A DNA stretch of 64,000 bases from Priestia abyssalis (GCF_002019595.1 NZ_KV917369.1:5004326-5068325), one strand, 5' to 3'. Positions 35,291 through 45,090 are shown, counted from the stretch's first letter. Notes: generated by a model not told the origin, from the letters alone. A program made the numbers and translations.

Positions 35291-36877
35291 ATGAGCATAG
35301 TGGATGTTTCAAATGAATTAAACGAACTTCTTCAGTTACCGACAATTCATCATAATTTATCCGTACCTCAACTGGTTGAAAAAGTATTGTCCCGCGGTGA
35401 AGGTCAATTGACTGCTTCCGGTGCTGTTCGTGCGGAAACAGGGAAATATACCGGGCGTTCTCCGGAAGATAAGTTTATTGTGGAAGAAACATCTACTAAA
35501 GGAAAAGTGGATTGGGGAAAAGTCAATAAGCCTTTTTCTCCTGAAAAATTCGATGCACTCTATAAAAAAGTATTATCTTACTTAAAAGAACAAGGAGAAG
35601 TATTCTTATTCAACGGTTATGCAGGAGCAGACTCAAAATATCGTTTACCAATTCGAGTTATCAATGAATACGCATGGCATAACTTATTTGCTCATCAATT
35701 ATTCATTCGTCCTGCAGAAGAAGAACTTGCTGCCCATGAAGCAGAGTTTACAGTCATTTCTGCTCCTAATTTTAAAGCAGACCCGGCAGTGGATGGAACC
35801 AATTCGGAAACATTTATCATTATCTCTTTTGAGCGTAAAGTCGTTTTAATCGGCGGTACGGAATACGCTGGAGAGATGAAAAAATCTATCTTCTCTGTTA
35901 TGAATTACCTACTTCCTGAAAACGACATCTTACCGATGCATTGCTCTGCTAACGTTGGGCAAGAAGGAGACGTGGCTCTATTTTTTGGTCTTTCCGGCAC
36001 AGGAAAAACAACGCTGTCAGCTGATCCGAATCGACGTTTAATTGGAGATGATGAGCATGGCTGGTCAAACTCTGGTGTGTTTAACATCGAGGGCGGATGC
36101 TATGCAAAATGTATTAATTTATCAAAAGAGAAAGAGCCGCAAATTTATAATGCCATCCGTTTTGGAGCGGTGCTGGAAAACGTTGTCCTTGATCATGACA
36201 GCCGCCTTCCTGATTACGATGATAATTCGCTAACAGAAAATACGCGTGCGGCATATCCGTTACAAGCGATTGACAATATCGTAGATCCTAGTGTGGCAGG
36301 TCACCCTACAACTATTGTCTTTTTGACAGCTGATGCATTTGGTGTTCTTCCTCCAATCAGTAAATTGTCAAAAGAACAGGCTATGTACCATTTCTTAAGC
36401 GGCTATACGAGCAAACTGGCTGGTACTGAGCGTGGAGTGACTTCTCCACAGGCTACTTTCTCTACATGCTTCGGCTCTCCATTCCTTCCGCTTCCTGCTA
36501 CGACATATGCAGAGATGCTTGGAAAGAAAATTGACGAGCACAATGTAAACGTGTACCTTGTGAACACAGGATGGACTGGCGGAGAATACGGCGTTGGCCA
36601 ACGCATGAAATTAGCGTACACAAGAGCAATGGTTCAAGCGGCTCTTGAGGGAGACTTGACAAATATCGAAACGATCCAAGATCCAATCTTTGGATTAGCT
36701 ATTCCTGCGCACGTTCCAGGAGTACCAGATGAAGTGTTGCAGCCATCTAAAACGTGGGCCAACCAAGATGATTTTGAACAAAAAGCAAAAGAGCTTGCTC
36801 AAAAGTTTAATGACAATTTCAAAAAATTCTCGAATGTTTCAGAGGATATCGTCAAGTTAGGCGGACCTTTAGTATAA
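35291..36877 (+). CDS. pckA: Phosphoenolpyruvate carboxykinase (ATP)
   Basis: A 528-residue ATP-dependent PEP carboxykinase, which converts oxaloacetate to phosphoenolpyruvate in gluconeogenesis. The nucleotide loop [14 protein letters not shown] is at about residue 234, the metal-binding [18 protein letters not shown] follows, and ENTRAAYPL is conserved. The ATG at 35291 is chosen over that at 35279, because the upstream ATG is inside the Shine-Dalgarno (AAAAGGATGG). Preceded by two unusual hairpins. Confidence 0.96.
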   Translation: MSIVDVSNELNELLQLPTIHHNLSVPQLVEKVLSRGEGQLTASGAVRAETGKYTGRSPEDKFIVEETSTKGKVDWGKVNKPFSPEKFDALYKKVLSYLKEQGEVFLFNGYAGADSKYRLPIRVINEYAWHNLFAHQLFIRPAEEELAAHEAEFTVISAPNFKADPAVDGTNSETFIIISFERKVVLIGGTEYAGEMKKSIFSVMNYLLPENDILPMHCSANVGQEGDVALFFGLSGTGKTTLSADPNRRLIGDDEHGWSNSGVFNIEGGCYAKCINLSKEKEPQIYNAIRFGAVLENVVLDHDSRLPDYDDNSLTENTRAAYPLQAIDNIVDPSVAGHPTTIVFLTADAFGVLPPISKLSKEQAMYHFLSGYTSKLAGTERGVTSPQATFSTCFGSPFLPLPATTYAEMLGKKIDEHNVNVYLVNTGWTGGEYGVGQRMKLAYTRAMVQAALEGDLTNIETIQDPIFGLAIPAHVPGVPDEVLQPSKTWANQDDFEQKAKELAQKFNDNFKKFSNVSEDIVKLGGPLV

Positions 36878-36956
36878 AGGACACCTCCATCCTTACGATG
36901 ACCGCTTGATTCAAGAAATGTATATAATATTATCTTAACTATTTTCAAATCAAATG

Positions 36957-37036
36957 AAGCGTTATGGAAAACCCATAACGCTTCATTTCATGGGTGAGAG
37001 TAAACGGGAAGGGACCCTTTCCGTTTACTCTCACCC
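36957..37036. terminator. Terminator region between pckA and ytmB
   Basis: First stem GAAGCGTTATGG-AAAA-CCCATAACGCTTC; second, longer stem GGGTGAGAGTAAACGG with CCGTTTACTCTCACCC plus inner pairs. Serves convergent pckA and ytmB. Confidence 0.7.
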
Positions 37037-37041
37037 TTTAT

Positions 37042-37284
37042 TTAATTAGTTGAATTTAATGAGATTAACTCGTACTCAAGAACGGTTTTTTCACTAGAAA
37101 GCTCTATTTTTCGAATGAGCGCTGTACCTGTGCGCTCGCCCTTTTTCGTTTTGCGGACTTCAAGGGGGATATCCAATGGATAAAGACGATACCCATCTTT
37201 TTCCAACTTAAATACATTCTCTTCTACACGTTTTTCTTTCCCTTTTGTCACAATCATCGTATTCAATTCAAGAGGCATACCCAT
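37042..37284 (-). CDS. ytmB: YtmB, DUF2584 family protein
   Basis: An 80-residue beta-rich protein with MGMPLELNTMIVTKGKEKR, LYPLDIPLEVRKTKKG and the ending LISLNSTN. This is close to B. subtilis YtmB across its length. Function unknown. GGAAGTAG precedes the ATG. It sits behind pckA in convergent orientation. Confidence 0.87.
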   Translation of the reverse strand: MGMPLELNTMIVTKGKEKRVEENVFKLEKDGYRLYPLDIPLEVRKTKKGERTGTALIRKIELSSEKTVLEYELISLNSTN

Positions 37285-37310
37285 TCTGTCTACTTCCTTC
37301 CTTACATATA

Positions 37311-37363
37311 TTTATCCCTCATTAACGGGCAGTAAACCCCCACCGATGGAAGTTTCCTTTATC
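37311..37363 (-). repeat. Short dispersed repeat, family 1, copy 5 (short form)
   Basis: Minus strand: GATAAAGGAAACTTCCATC-GGTGGGGG joined straight to TTTACTGCCCGTTAATGAGG-GATAAA. The best preserved short copy; it looks like copy 2 with the middle removed. Confidence 0.7.
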
Positions 37364-37432
37364 ATCTATTATAACGCTTTGCCTTATGACGGTCTCCTTA
37401 CTTTTTCATTTTGAAGAAATGGAATATATCGA

Positions 37433-38215
37433 TTAACGGCTTTTCATCCATTCAGTCAACCTTTTCACCGTCTCGCGATTTTGAGCAGGCGGGAAATAGT
37501 GGGTAAATCCATCAAAATACCATGCCGTTACGTCTTTTTCTAATTCTTTTAATCGTTTCTCCAGTTTATAAGCGTGATCTACTGATACATTTTGATCTCT
37601 TTTTCCATGAATCAGAAGAACAGGTACTCTTACCTCTTCTAATTCGTATAAAGGAGTTCGCCATTTATAACGGTCGGGGTATTTTTGCGGCGTCCCCCCA
37701 ATTACCCTCTTCATCATCCGGCGTAAATCCCTTCGTTCTTCATATGTCAGCACCATATCTGTCACTCCTCCCCATAAAACGAGAGAACGAATATCAGAAG
37801 TCAGAATGGACGTAAAAAGAGCCATGACCCCGCCGCGTGAAAATCCAAAAACATGAATTCGATTCTTGTTCACTTTCGGGTGAGCAGACAATAGGTCAAG
37901 AGCGGCAAGTGCATCATATCTGTCTTCACCTGCAAAATCCTCGTTTCCGTCTCCCCCTTGATTCCCTCTATAGAAAGGAGCCATCACCACGAAACCTTCG
38001 GACGCAAATTGAACAATTCGCCCTACCCGAACCATTCCTACATTTTTAATTCCCCCCCGCAAATATAAAAAGCCATCATAGCAACCGGGCTGCTTCGGCT
38101 CCGCTAACAAGCCTTTAATTTTTAATCCATTACACATATATGTAACGATATGTAATTCAATATTGGGGTTTGGTGAAGGAAAGCGCTGCTTTTTTATAAT
38201 CAATTCACTTTGCAT
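37433..38215 (-). CDS. ytmA: YtmA, S9-type alpha/beta-hydrolase
   Basis: A 260-residue prolyl-oligopeptidase-like hydrolase. Nucleophile motif GFSRGG at about 123-128, acid Asp in HGKRDQNVS, and His in FTHYFPPAQN. No signal peptide. Probably an esterase or peptidase in the cytosol; the substrate is unknown. The position between ytmB and ytlA matches B. subtilis. AGGGAGATTA precedes the ATG. Confidence 0.87.
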   Translation of the reverse strand: MQSELIIKKQRFPSPNPNIELHIVTYMCNGLKIKGLLAEPKQPGCYDGFLYLRGGIKNVGMVRVGRIVQFASEGFVVMAPFYRGNQGGDGNEDFAGEDRYDALAALDLLSAHPKVNKNRIHVFGFSRGGVMALFTSILTSDIRSLVLWGGVTDMVLTYEERRDLRRMMKRVIGGTPQKYPDRYKWRTPLYELEEVRVPVLLIHGKRDQNVSVDHAYKLEKRLKELEKDVTAWYFDGFTHYFPPAQNRETVKRLTEWMKSR

Positions 38216-38345
38216 AATTAATCTCCCTTACATATTACGGCATTATCACTAGCTGCATTTCTATTTTATTATCCGCTGTTGCTCTCTTTTCAAACAACCA
38301 GTTTCCGGTTTCTTCCGTCCTAATATTTTTTAATCTAGACCGACA

Positions 38346-38373
38346 GCCCCCACTGATGGAAGTTTCCTTTATA
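38346..38373 (-). repeat. Fragment of dispersed repeat family 1, copy 6
   Basis: Left core only: TATAAAGGAAACTTCCATCA followed by GTGGGGG. It sits about 70 nt before ytlA. Confidence 0.5.
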
Positions 38374-38442
38374 GGTATTCACACAAATTCGCCTCTTTTC
38401 ATACTTTACTCATAGGCAACTAACACATAGGAGGTATATTGC

Positions 38443-39444
38443 ATGAAAAGAAAAGGAAAATGGCTGCTGACAGCACTGATGGTTTTCGGTCTTCTTTTTC
38501 CCCTTGTTGCATGCGGAAAAAAAGAAGCCGTACAAACGATTCGTGTCGGAGAAGTAACACACTCACTGTTTTATGCGCCACAATACGTAGCTATTTCAGA
38601 AGGCTTTTTTGAAGAAGAAGGATTGAAAGTGGATTTGAAAACCACTTGGGGCGGAGATAAAACCATGACCGCTTTATTGTCAGATGGAATTGACGTCGCT
38701 TTAGTCGGTTCTGAAACGTCCATTTACGTTTATGCTCAAGGTGCCAATGATCCGGTCATTAACTTCGCCCAATTAACACAAACAGACGGCACTTTTTTAG
38801 TTTCACGAAATGAAGTCGACAATTTCACATGGGATCAATTGAAAGGAACGACCTTCCTCGGTCAACGTAAAGGCGGCATGCCTCAAATGGTAGGAGAATT
38901 TGTCCTGAAAAAACACGGAATTAATCCACAGCAAGATTTAACGTTAATCCAAAACGTCGATTTTGCCAACATTGCTAATGCCTTTGCATCAGGTACGGGA
39001 GATTATGTTCAACTATTCGAGCCAACCGCCAGCATTTTCGAAAAAGAAGGGAAAGGCCATATCGTTGCTTCGTTCGGAGAAGAATCAGGTCATGTACCTT
39101 ATACAACATTCATGTCCAAAAAAAGCTTCTTAAAAGAGAATCCGGAGGCTGCAGAAAAATTTACTCGCGCCATCTATAAAGCTCAGCAATGGGTGGATTC
39201 TCACAGTGCTGAGGAAATTGCCCAATCCATCCAAGATGAATTTAAAGATACACCGATTGATATTATCGAAACGGTTATTGAACGTTATAAATCTCAAGAA
39301 TCATTTGCAGTAAATCCTGTGTTGGATGAAAACGAATGGGAAAATTTACAAAACATCATGGACGAAGCCGGAGAACTTCCAAAAGAAGTATCCCATGAAA
39401 CACTGGTCAACACCGCCATTTCAGAAAAAATCATGAGTGAGTGA
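38443..39444 (+). CDS. ytlA: YtlA, ABC transporter substrate-binding lipoprotein
   Basis: A 333-residue lipoprotein. Signal peptide with the lipobox LVAC (Cys24 region), then an NMT1/SsuA-like binding fold (GEVTHSLFYAPQYVAISEGFFEEEGLKV is the classic start). The family includes binders of sulfonates, nitrate and thiamine precursors; the ligand of YtlA is not known. AGGAGGTATATTGC precedes the ATG. First gene of the ytlA-ytlC-ytlD operon. Confidence 0.9.
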   Translation: MKRKGKWLLTALMVFGLLFPLVACGKKEAVQTIRVGEVTHSLFYAPQYVAISEGFFEEEGLKVDLKTTWGGDKTMTALLSDGIDVALVGSETSIYVYAQGANDPVINFAQLTQTDGTFLVSRNEVDNFTWDQLKGTTFLGQRKGGMPQMVGEFVLKKHGINPQQDLTLIQNVDFANIANAFASGTGDYVQLFEPTASIFEKEGKGHIVASFGEESGHVPYTTFMSKKSFLKENPEAAEKFTRAIYKAQQWVDSHSAEEIAQSIQDEFKDTPIDIIETVIERYKSQESFAVNPVLDENEWENLQNIMDEAGELPKEVSHETLVNTAISEKIMSE

Positions 39445-39457
39445 GGAGGAGACAGAG

Positions 39458-40237
39458 ATGGCAACATTGCGGATTCATCGAGTGAATCATACGTATTTTA
39501 CGAAAAAATCCGCTACTACTGCCTTAGAGGATATTAGTTTAACGATTGAAGAGGGAGAATTTGTTTCATTTCTTGGACCGAGCGGATGCGGAAAAACAAC
39601 CTTGCTCTCCATAATCGCAGGACTCATTCCACCAACAAAAGGCACCGTCACATTAGGCGGAAAAAACATTCATCTAACCAAACCAAGAATTGGCTATATG
39701 TTTCAACAAGACTACTTGTTTCCCTGGAAGACCATTAAAGAAAACATTACAATCGGGTTGAAAATGATGGATGAATGGACAGAAGAAAAGGAAGAACAAG
39801 CATTACACCTATTGGAATATATTGGTTTGAAGGGGGTAGACTCTCATTATCCCCGTCAACTTTCAGGCGGTATGCGCCAGCGTGCTTCCCTTGTCCGTAC
39901 ACTGGCAATCGACCCTCATATTTTGCTGCTGGATGAACCATTTTCTGCACTGGACTTTCAAACAAAGCTGAAACTGGAGGAACTTGTTTCCCGTACATTA
40001 AGATCTTTTGGTAAAACGGCTTTATTGGTCACTCACGATATTGGAGAAGCTATTGCCATGAGTGATCGTATTTTTCTTTTTTCAGCTAGGCCTGGAAGAA
40101 TCGCCAAAACCTTTATGGTTCCACAAGAACTAAGATCTCTTTCCCCTTTAGATGTTAGACAGCATTCCTCCTATCACTCTTTGTTTCAGCGAATATGGAA
40201 GGAGCTTGATGAACTTGAAACCAAAGCAGTCCATTAA
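39458..40237 (+). CDS. ytlC: YtlC, ABC transporter ATP-binding protein
   Basis: A 259-residue ABC ATPase of the SsuB/TauB/NrtD type. Walker [11 protein letters not shown]-loop [10 protein letters not shown], signature [11 protein letters not shown], Walker [13 protein letters not shown] and the switch His in LVTHDIGEA are all intact. I start at ATG 39458, preceded by GTGAGGAGGAGACAGAG, 13 nt past ytlA. The upstream frame to 39437 lacks a site. Confidence 0.92.
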   Translation: MATLRIHRVNHTYFTKKSATTALEDISLTIEEGEFVSFLGPSGCGKTTLLSIIAGLIPPTKGTVTLGGKNIHLTKPRIGYMFQQDYLFPWKTIKENITIGLKMMDEWTEEKEEQALHLLEYIGLKGVDSHYPRQLSGGMRQRASLVRTLAIDPHILLLDEPFSALDFQTKLKLEELVSRTLRSFGKTALLVTHDIGEAIAMSDRIFLFSARPGRIAKTFMVPQELRSLSPLDVRQHSSYHSLFQRIWKELDELETKAVH

Positions 40238-41018
40238 CCTCCTTCACAAACAATATTTAGACCGAATAAAGAAAGAAAAAAGAATTACTTTCTTATGGCA
40301 GCTTTTTCTTTTTCTCTGCTTTTTTATTAGCTGGGAAGTTGCCTCTACTAAACAGTGGATCGATCCCCTCATCTTCAGTTCACCATCTAAAATTGGCAAT
40401 CTTTTTTTACAGAAAGCAGCAGATGGTTCCCTTCTTGAACATGTAGGGATAACGTTGTTCGAAACACTTTTGGGCTTTTTATTAGGGACGGTTGCGGGAA
40501 TTGCCCTTGCAGCATTGCTGTGGTGGTCCCCTCGTCTCGCTAAGGTATTGGATCCCTATCTTGTTATTTTGAACGCCATGCCTAAAGTAGCATTGGGGCC
40601 TATCTTAATCGTCGCCATTGGTCCGGGATTTTTCTCCATCTTAACAATGGGAGCGATTATCTCCGTTATTATTACGACCATCGTTGTGTATACGTCTTTT
40701 AAAGAAGTGGATCCTAACTATCTAAAGCTGCTGCAAACGTTCGGAGCAACAAGAAACCAATGTTTTAAGGAAGCTGTCCTTCCAGCATCCTTTCCTGCCA
40801 TCATTTCAACCTTCAAGGTAAATGTCGGTTTATCATGGGTAGGCGTCATTGTAGGCGAGTTTCTCGTCTCAGGCAAGGGATTGGGCTATATGATTATCTA
40901 TGGATTCCAAGTATTCAATTTTACTCTTGTCCTTTTAAGCCTCATTCTCATCGCCGTATTTGCTACCATTATGTATCAGCTCGTTGCATACGTTGAAAAA
41001 AAGCTTATTAAAGACTAG
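40209..41018 (+). CDS. ytlD: YtlD, ABC transporter permease
   Basis: A 269-residue permease with six predicted helices. The EAA loop ([27 protein letters not shown]) that docks to YtlC is at about 180-206. The ATG at 40209 is preceded by GGAAGGAGCTTG and overlaps ytlC by 29 nt. The frame further upstream to 40152 is just overlap with ytlC. Completes an importer with YtlA and YtlC. Confidence 0.9.
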   Translation: MNLKPKQSINLLHKQYLDRIKKEKRITFLWQLFLFLCFFISWEVASTKQWIDPLIFSSPSKIGNLFLQKAADGSLLEHVGITLFETLLGFLLGTVAGIALAALLWWSPRLAKVLDPYLVILNAMPKVALGPILIVAIGPGFFSILTMGAIISVIITTIVVYTSFKEVDPNYLKLLQTFGATRNQCFKEAVLPASFPAIISTFKVNVGLSWVGVIVGEFLVSGKGLGYMIIYGFQVFNFTLVLLSLILIAVFATIMYQLVAYVEKKLIKD

Positions 41019-41025
41019 TAAGAAA

Positions 41026-41068
41026 GGGTAACACAAAGCGGGAATTCCCTCCATGTGTTACCCTTTAA
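41026..41068. terminator. Terminator between convergent ytlD and ytkD
   Basis: AAAGGGTAACACA / TGTGTTACCCTTT with inner GGGAATTCCC, A-rich and T-rich flanks. Confidence 0.75.
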
Positions 41069-41098
41069 AAGCCAAATAGGCCCTCCGCTTTCCTTACA

Positions 41099-41575
41099 TT
41101 AATCAACCATCTTATGCGCCATGATATACTTTAATACATACTGCAATACATTATCTTTCATGATAAAACTGAAAGAATTATTTTTTCTGATATCACGGGG
41201 TAATACGTTTAATAAGACCGGACCTTTCGTCTCTAAATATGTGCTTCTTTTAACAAGTTCTTTAACACGTGCAAAATAAATATTTTTGATGATGGTCTTA
41301 TCTCTGCTCGCTACTTTATATTGTCCAATATACGTCAAATCTTGAACGATACCGCCCGTTTCTTCTAAAACTTCCCGAGCAGCCGCTTCTTGTGTTGTTT
41401 CCCCAGCTTCTACCTTTCCTCCTGGAAACTCCCACCCTCTCGTTGAATGATTTGTTAATAACCACTGTTGTTTATATCGACAAACGACCCAAACGTGACG
41501 AGGAGTTTTGGAGAACGGCTCACTATCAAGAGATAGAAACACTTGATTGTTGTATGCGTCTTTAAAAGTATACAT
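41099..41575 (-). CDS. ytkD: YtkD, Nudix hydrolase
   Basis: A 158-residue Nudix protein. The complete Nudix box GGKVEAGETTQEAAAREVLEETGG-like segment is at residues 52-75 (REVLEETGG at 67-75). B. subtilis YtkD degrades 8-oxo-dGTP and other nucleoside triphosphates, and protects against oxidative mutagenesis in vegetative cells and spores. The upstream site is weak. It lies at the same place as in B. subtilis. Confidence 0.9.
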   Translation of the reverse strand: MYTFKDAYNNQVFLSLDSEPFSKTPRHVWVVCRYKQQWLLTNHSTRGWEFPGGKVEAGETTQEAAAREVLEETGGIVQDLTYIGQYKVASRDKTIIKNIYFARVKELVKRSTYLETKGPVLLNVLPRDIRKNNSFSFIMKDNVLQYVLKYIMAHKMVD

Positions 41576-41917
41576 ATCGTCTTCAAACTCCCATTTTTTT
41601 ATCCAGCTCTAACACACGGCAAATTCCCGCTTCTGTAATGAAGAATACCGATTCGCAAGAACTCTATAAGCGTAACTACCATTCACGATGGAAGGGACAA
41701 CACCTAACCGCCAAACATTCTGTGCATTGTTCCTTCACTGAATGAAGTTCCATTTTTTATTTCTATACTTATTTTAAAGCCCTTTCCGTTAAAAGCAAAT
41801 CTTAAAAAGCCAAATCCCCCCATCATTTACTAGATCATAAAGAACGATTCCCATAAAGCGAAAATGAACTGAACACAAATTAAAGCTGTTCAAATAACTT
41901 CTACATAGCAAAACATC
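41576..41917. other. Gene-free region upstream of ytkD
   Basis: About 340 nt with no coding frame. A segment at 41690-41760 (CATTCACGATGGAAGG ... CACTGAATGAAGTTCC) loosely resembles the sequence at 42345-42440 behind the next gene. Both may be remains of a small mobile element. Confidence 0.4.
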
Positions 41918-42244
41918 CTATTCTTTCGGACCTTGCAAAATCCCCATTTCCGTGATATGAGTCTTCGTTTCATCATCTCCAAGCTTATAAAGCATATCAT
42001 AAATTTTTACCATTGTTTCATCATAACCATCGTTTTGACGATCATAATGATATTGTACATAGGGCACATGCGCACGCCAAAAACTTTGCCAATCACTGGA
42101 ATATCCTTGATCGAAATATTCTCTTAGCTGGGTAATTTCATCATCTGTAGCTTCAATTTTAAAATTCCATTCAGAGACAGACTGGAGTTGTGAGATTTCA
42201 CCCGATCCAACCGTTATATAATACGTTTTTTTTCCATTATCCAT
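41918..42244 (-). CDS. Conserved hypothetical, 108 residues
   Basis: A small acidic protein, MDNGKKTYYITVGSGEI ..., with ATDDEITQLREYFDQGYSSDW and a helix around HVPYVQYHYDRQND. No signal peptide, no membrane segment and no motif I recognise. GGGAGCTGGTTTT precedes the ATG. The composition and the site support a real gene; I cannot assign a function. Confidence 0.65.
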   Translation of the reverse strand: MDNGKKTYYITVGSGEISQLQSVSEWNFKIEATDDEITQLREYFDQGYSSDWQSFWRAHVPYVQYHYDRQNDGYDETMVKIYDMLYKLGDDETKTHITEMGILQGPKE

Positions 42245-42344
42245 AAAACCAGCTCCCTACACTCAAGGTATTTTACCTTTCTTATCCCTCTCAACTAGAA
42301 ATTTATACATCACGGGAGCTTTCTTCTTTACTTTATCCGGCTTG

Positions 42345-42447
42345 AATGGACAGTAAGCTTCCTTAGTTTAGGTAGTGAATCCCTGTCCTTAAGAACGGGG
42401 GATAAGGTCGTCTAACATTCAGTGGAGATTTTTTACTGAATGAAGCT
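42345..42447 (+). repeat. Possible mobile-element remnant behind ytkC
   Basis: Contains the inverted repeat CATTCAGT-GGAGATTTTTT-ACTGAATG and TTAAGAACGGGGGATAAGG. Reminiscent of subterminal hairpins of IS200/IS605-type elements; no transposase nearby. Confidence 0.35.
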
Positions 42448-42840
42448 TCACTTTATCCGATCTTTTAATAAAGCAATGGCTTTGAGAAGAAACTCGGGAA
42501 CAGGCAATCCCACAATTCCAGCGTTTTCTATAATTGATATGATTTCATTTACAATATAAAACAAAATAGTTGCATCCCGTATTAAGGACTGGTCCCACAA
42601 AAGTGTATCAATAAAATTGGCAGTGGCTACTAGGGTAAAAATAAAGATCTTTTGGGCAATTCCTTTAAAGCCGATTTGGCTGGCTAAACGTTTTTGGACA
42701 AAAGCAGCTAAAACGCCTGTTATATAATCAATGACAACAAGCGCCATTAATACCATCAGCAAGTAATCCCATCCACCAAAAAGAAAAAGAGTAAAAGAAC
42801 CGATACCGGCTAAACTAACAAAGACTAGATACTTATTCAC
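42448..42840 (-). CDS. ytkC: YtkC, holin-family membrane protein
   Basis: A 130-residue protein of the phage holin/toxin-secretion family (TIGR01593, Holin_4). Three or four helices; the motif VVIDYITGVLAAFVQKRLASQIGFKGIAQK is characteristic. A chromosomal copy stands here in B. subtilis too, without phage neighbours, so it is not evidence for a prophage. Possibly tied to autolysis or secretion. Function not established. Confidence 0.82.
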   Translation of the reverse strand: MNKYLVFVSLAGIGSFTLFLFGGWDYLLMVLMALVVIDYITGVLAAFVQKRLASQIGFKGIAQKIFIFTLVATANFIDTLLWDQSLIRDATILFYIVNEIISIIENAGIVGLPVPEFLLKAIALLKDRIK

Positions 42841-42970
42841 GAGAGAGCCTCTCTTTCGAATAAAGTGTCATATTCTTGATGACCTTAGTACATCATATGA
42901 ACACATTGTACAATTTGTTTGTATGGTTTAAATGATCTTATCCGCCCTTTTTCATAGAAAGGAGATTCAT

Positions 42971-43183
42971 ATGGACTGGATTGGTGCTCTTTCTCATCAG
43001 TTTCATGGAAAGTTATTACGTGACGATGAAGATATCGACGCTTTTGCTTTTTCTTATTTACACAACATGAGTGAAACAGATTTGCTTCAGCTCATTGAAA
43101 ATATGAATCGAGAAGAAGTCGTTCAAATGGTTCACTTATATGTTAATAAACAATTAACGGAACATTTATCAAAAGATCTGTAA
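42971..43183 (+). CDS. Small acidic protein, 70 residues (DUF6154-like)
   Basis: MDWIGALSHQFHGKLLRDDED, then helical LLQLIENMNREEVVQMVHLYVNKQL. AAAGGAGATTCAT precedes the ATG at 42971; the open frame begins earlier at 42932 without a site. It resembles a small Bacillus family (DUF6154), though I am unsure. Function unknown. Confidence 0.65.
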   Translation: MDWIGALSHQFHGKLLRDDEDIDAFAFSYLHNMSETDLLQLIENMNREEVVQMVHLYVNKQLTEHLSKDL

Positions 43184-43247
43184 ACTAACTCTCTTTAAGA
43201 ACGATGTTATTTTTCCGATAATGGTAAGCTTTTAACAGAACATAAAA

Positions 43248-43286
43248 TAAAGAACAGCCTGCTGTAGCAGGCTGTTCTTTATTTTC
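43248..43286. terminator. Bidirectional terminator
   Basis: AAAGAACAGCCTGCT-GT-AGCAGGCTGTTCTTT between the 70-residue gene and dps. Confidence 0.9.
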
Positions 43287-43719
43287 CTAAGAATGATTTT
43301 AACATCCATATGTGTTTTTCCAGCTCTTTGTGAATAGCAAGCAGCATATCGCCCGTTGTTTCATCGCCTGTTTGCTCAGCCGCATCCATTCCTTCTTTTA
43401 ACTCACCAGTTAACATCGTAAAGTCCTCTACTAAAACGGCTACCATATCCTTAGCTGTTTCTTCTCCTGTTGCCTCTTTGACTGAAGCCATTTCCAGGCA
43501 TTCTTTCATCGTCGCTACCGGCTTTCCATCAAGAGCAAGAAGTCGTTCTGCCAAATCATCGATGTAGAGTGCTGCTTCATTGTAGAACTCTTCAAATTTT
43601 TCGTGAAGCGTAAAAAACTGTTCTCCTTTCACATACCAATGATAGTTATGTAATTTTGTGTAAAGTACGCTCCAGTTGGCAATTTGCTGATTGACAATGT
43701 CCGTTAATTTTTTCGACAT
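43279..43719 (-). CDS. dps: Dps-family DNA-protecting ferritin-like protein
   Basis: A 146-residue Dps protein. The inter-subunit ferroxidase residues are all present with the right spacing: His27, His39, Asp54 and Glu58. The dodecamer stores iron and shields DNA from peroxide. GAAAGGAGTGAGGATAT precedes the ATG. A well-formed sigma-B promoter lies just upstream, in line with general-stress control of B. subtilis dps. It may also be called ytkB. Confidence 0.93.
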   Translation of the reverse strand: MSKKLTDIVNQQIANWSVLYTKLHNYHWYVKGEQFFTLHEKFEEFYNEAALYIDDLAERLLALDGKPVATMKECLEMASVKEATGEETAKDMVAVLVEDFTMLTGELKEGMDAAEQTGDETTGDMLLAIHKELEKHIWMLKSFLGK

Positions 43720-43745
43720 ATATCCTCACTCCTTTCACTTTATTA

Positions 43746-43770
43746 ATACCCCTTTTTTCACTTTTAAAAC
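43746..43770 (-). promoter_or_regulatory. Sigma-B promoter of dps
   Basis: Minus strand GTTTTA (43765-43770), 13-nt spacer, GGGTAT (43746-43751). The consensus is GTTTAA-N12-15-GGGTAT. The distance to the dps start is 27 nt. Confidence 0.75.
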
Positions 43771-43821
43771 TACTTCTTTTTTGTTCGCATGATAGAATAT
43801 AACCAATAAAGGAGGATCGTT

Positions 43822-43986
43822 ATGTATACCATCTTGATTATTTGTATCGTTATTGTCATTGTCATTTTGTTATTAAGTGTCCTAACGACATCCAAAGCTT
43901 ACGATTATAAACATTCCGTAGATTCATTGGAAGACAATCCTCATCTTCATTCCACTGACAAGGATGACCGTCCTGACAAAGAGTAA
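43822..43986 (+). CDS. ytzI: YtzI, small membrane protein
   Basis: A 54-residue protein. Residues 2-22 are one transmembrane helix (ILIICIVIVIVILLLSVLTT); the rest is hydrophilic and ends DKDDRPDKE. AAAGGAGGATCGTT precedes the ATG. It matches YtzI of B. subtilis in layout and position between dps and luxS. Function unknown. Confidence 0.8.
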   Translation: MYTILIICIVIVIVILLLSVLTTSKAYDYKHSVDSLEDNPHLHSTDKDDRPDKE

Positions 43987-44039
43987 ATTAGAGAATTCAA
44001 GTAACAGCCATTTCAAATGATGGGGGTTCCTTCATCATT

Positions 44040-44084
44040 CGGGTAAGAAAAAAGGACGGCTGAGCCGTCCTTTTTTCTTACCCG
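44040..44084. terminator. Terminator of luxS, 22-bp perfect stem
   Basis: CGGGTAAGAAAAAAGGACGGCT, one central base, exact complement. Includes the last codons of luxS. T-run on both strands. Confidence 0.85.
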
Positions 44085-44551
44085 AATACTTTTTCTAAAT
44101 CTTCTTTATCTTGCTCTAACCAGAAACGCATTAAGCGCTTTGCTCCTTCTAAATCATGAAGCTTCGCTTGACCGCATTGCGTTTCGTTTGCAGCTGGAAT
44201 TTCGGTAATTTCCACCGCATCTTTTAATGTATCGTCCAATAAATCGATAATTTCACGCACCGTCGGTTCACCGCTTACCACTAAATAATAACCTGTTTGA
44301 CATCCCATTGGAGACACATCGATAATATCGAAATGATCATATTTTTCAACATGCTTCCGAATATTGAAGGCTAGCAAGTGCTCAAGGGTATGAATAACAT
44401 CCGGTTTCATCGCCTGTTTGTTTGGCTGGCAAAAACGAATATCAAATTTATTAACCAAACCGTCGCTCCCAACCTTGTGAACGCCGCAATGCCTTACATA
44501 AGGGGCTTTTACTGCCGTGTGATCTAGTTCAAAACTTTCAACTGATGGCAT
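44078..44551 (-). CDS. luxS: S-ribosylhomocysteine lyase LuxS
   Basis: A 157-residue LuxS. Metal ligands His54 and His58 (HTLEH with catalytic Glu57) and Cys126 (ETQCGQ) are present, along with the catalytic Cys in MGCQTGYY. It splits S-ribosylhomocysteine into homocysteine and DPD, the AI-2 precursor, and thus recycles the product of SAM-dependent methylation. The ATG at 44551 follows AAGGAGTGGATAGT; the frame upstream to 44560 was rejected. Confidence 0.96.
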   Translation of the reverse strand: MPSVESFELDHTAVKAPYVRHCGVHKVGSDGLVNKFDIRFCQPNKQAMKPDVIHTLEHLLAFNIRKHVEKYDHFDIIDVSPMGCQTGYYLVVSGEPTVREIIDLLDDTLKDAVEITEIPAANETQCGQAKLHDLEGAKRLMRFWLEQDKEDLEKVFG

Positions 44552-44706
44552 ACTATCCACTCCTTCTTATTTTCTTGTTTTTATCATACACTTAATTCCT
44601 ATTTTTTTCATCAACTTTGTACGAATTAGATTTTTTCCTTTTGTTTGAATAATCTTCACTAATCTTTTATAGTTGATTTACAAAATAGACGAAGGAATGT
44701 TGTTCC

Positions 44707-44952
44707 ATGTTTTTATCCAAGTTCTTGATAGGCTTGATTCGTATTTATCAAAAATTTATTTCTCCCTTAAAGCCCCCTACTTGCCGTTTTTATCCAACAT
44801 GTTCCCATTATGGACTGGAGGCCGTCAAACGATTTGGTCCCTTTAAAGGCAGTTGGCTGACGATTAAACGTCTTTTAAAGTGTCATCCATTTCATCCGGG
44901 AGGAGTTGATCCCGTCCCTGAAAAAAACATCAAAATTGAAATTTCTATATAA
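44707..44952 (+). CDS. yidD: Membrane protein insertion efficiency factor YidD
   Basis: An 81-residue YidD/YtjA protein. Family signature: [30 protein letters not shown] with conserved Cys pair and [15 protein letters not shown]. It has an amphipathic N-terminal helix and helps YidC/SpoIIIJ-dependent insertion. GGAATGTTGTTCC precedes the ATG. Same place as ytjA of B. subtilis. Confidence 0.92.
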   Translation: MFLSKFLIGLIRIYQKFISPLKPPTCRFYPTCSHYGLEAVKRFGPFKGSWLTIKRLLKCHPFHPGGVDPVPEKNIKIEISI

Positions 44953-45090
44953 AGATGTTTTTATAAACTAGCTAGCTTTAACCGCCTTTTCACGCTTACG
45001 CGTGAAAAGGTCATCCTTCACTTTCCTTTGATCAAAAAAGTTAACACCCTAAAAAAGAACTTAATACCATGACCCTATCCGTAAAGAGCA

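Noticed and set aside
42448-42840. Holin gene as sign of a prophage
   Set aside because: No other phage genes nearby; ytkC stands here in B. subtilis too.
43720-43820. PerR box upstream of dps
   Set aside because: No TTATAATTATTATAA-like palindrome; the sigma-B promoter explains the region better.
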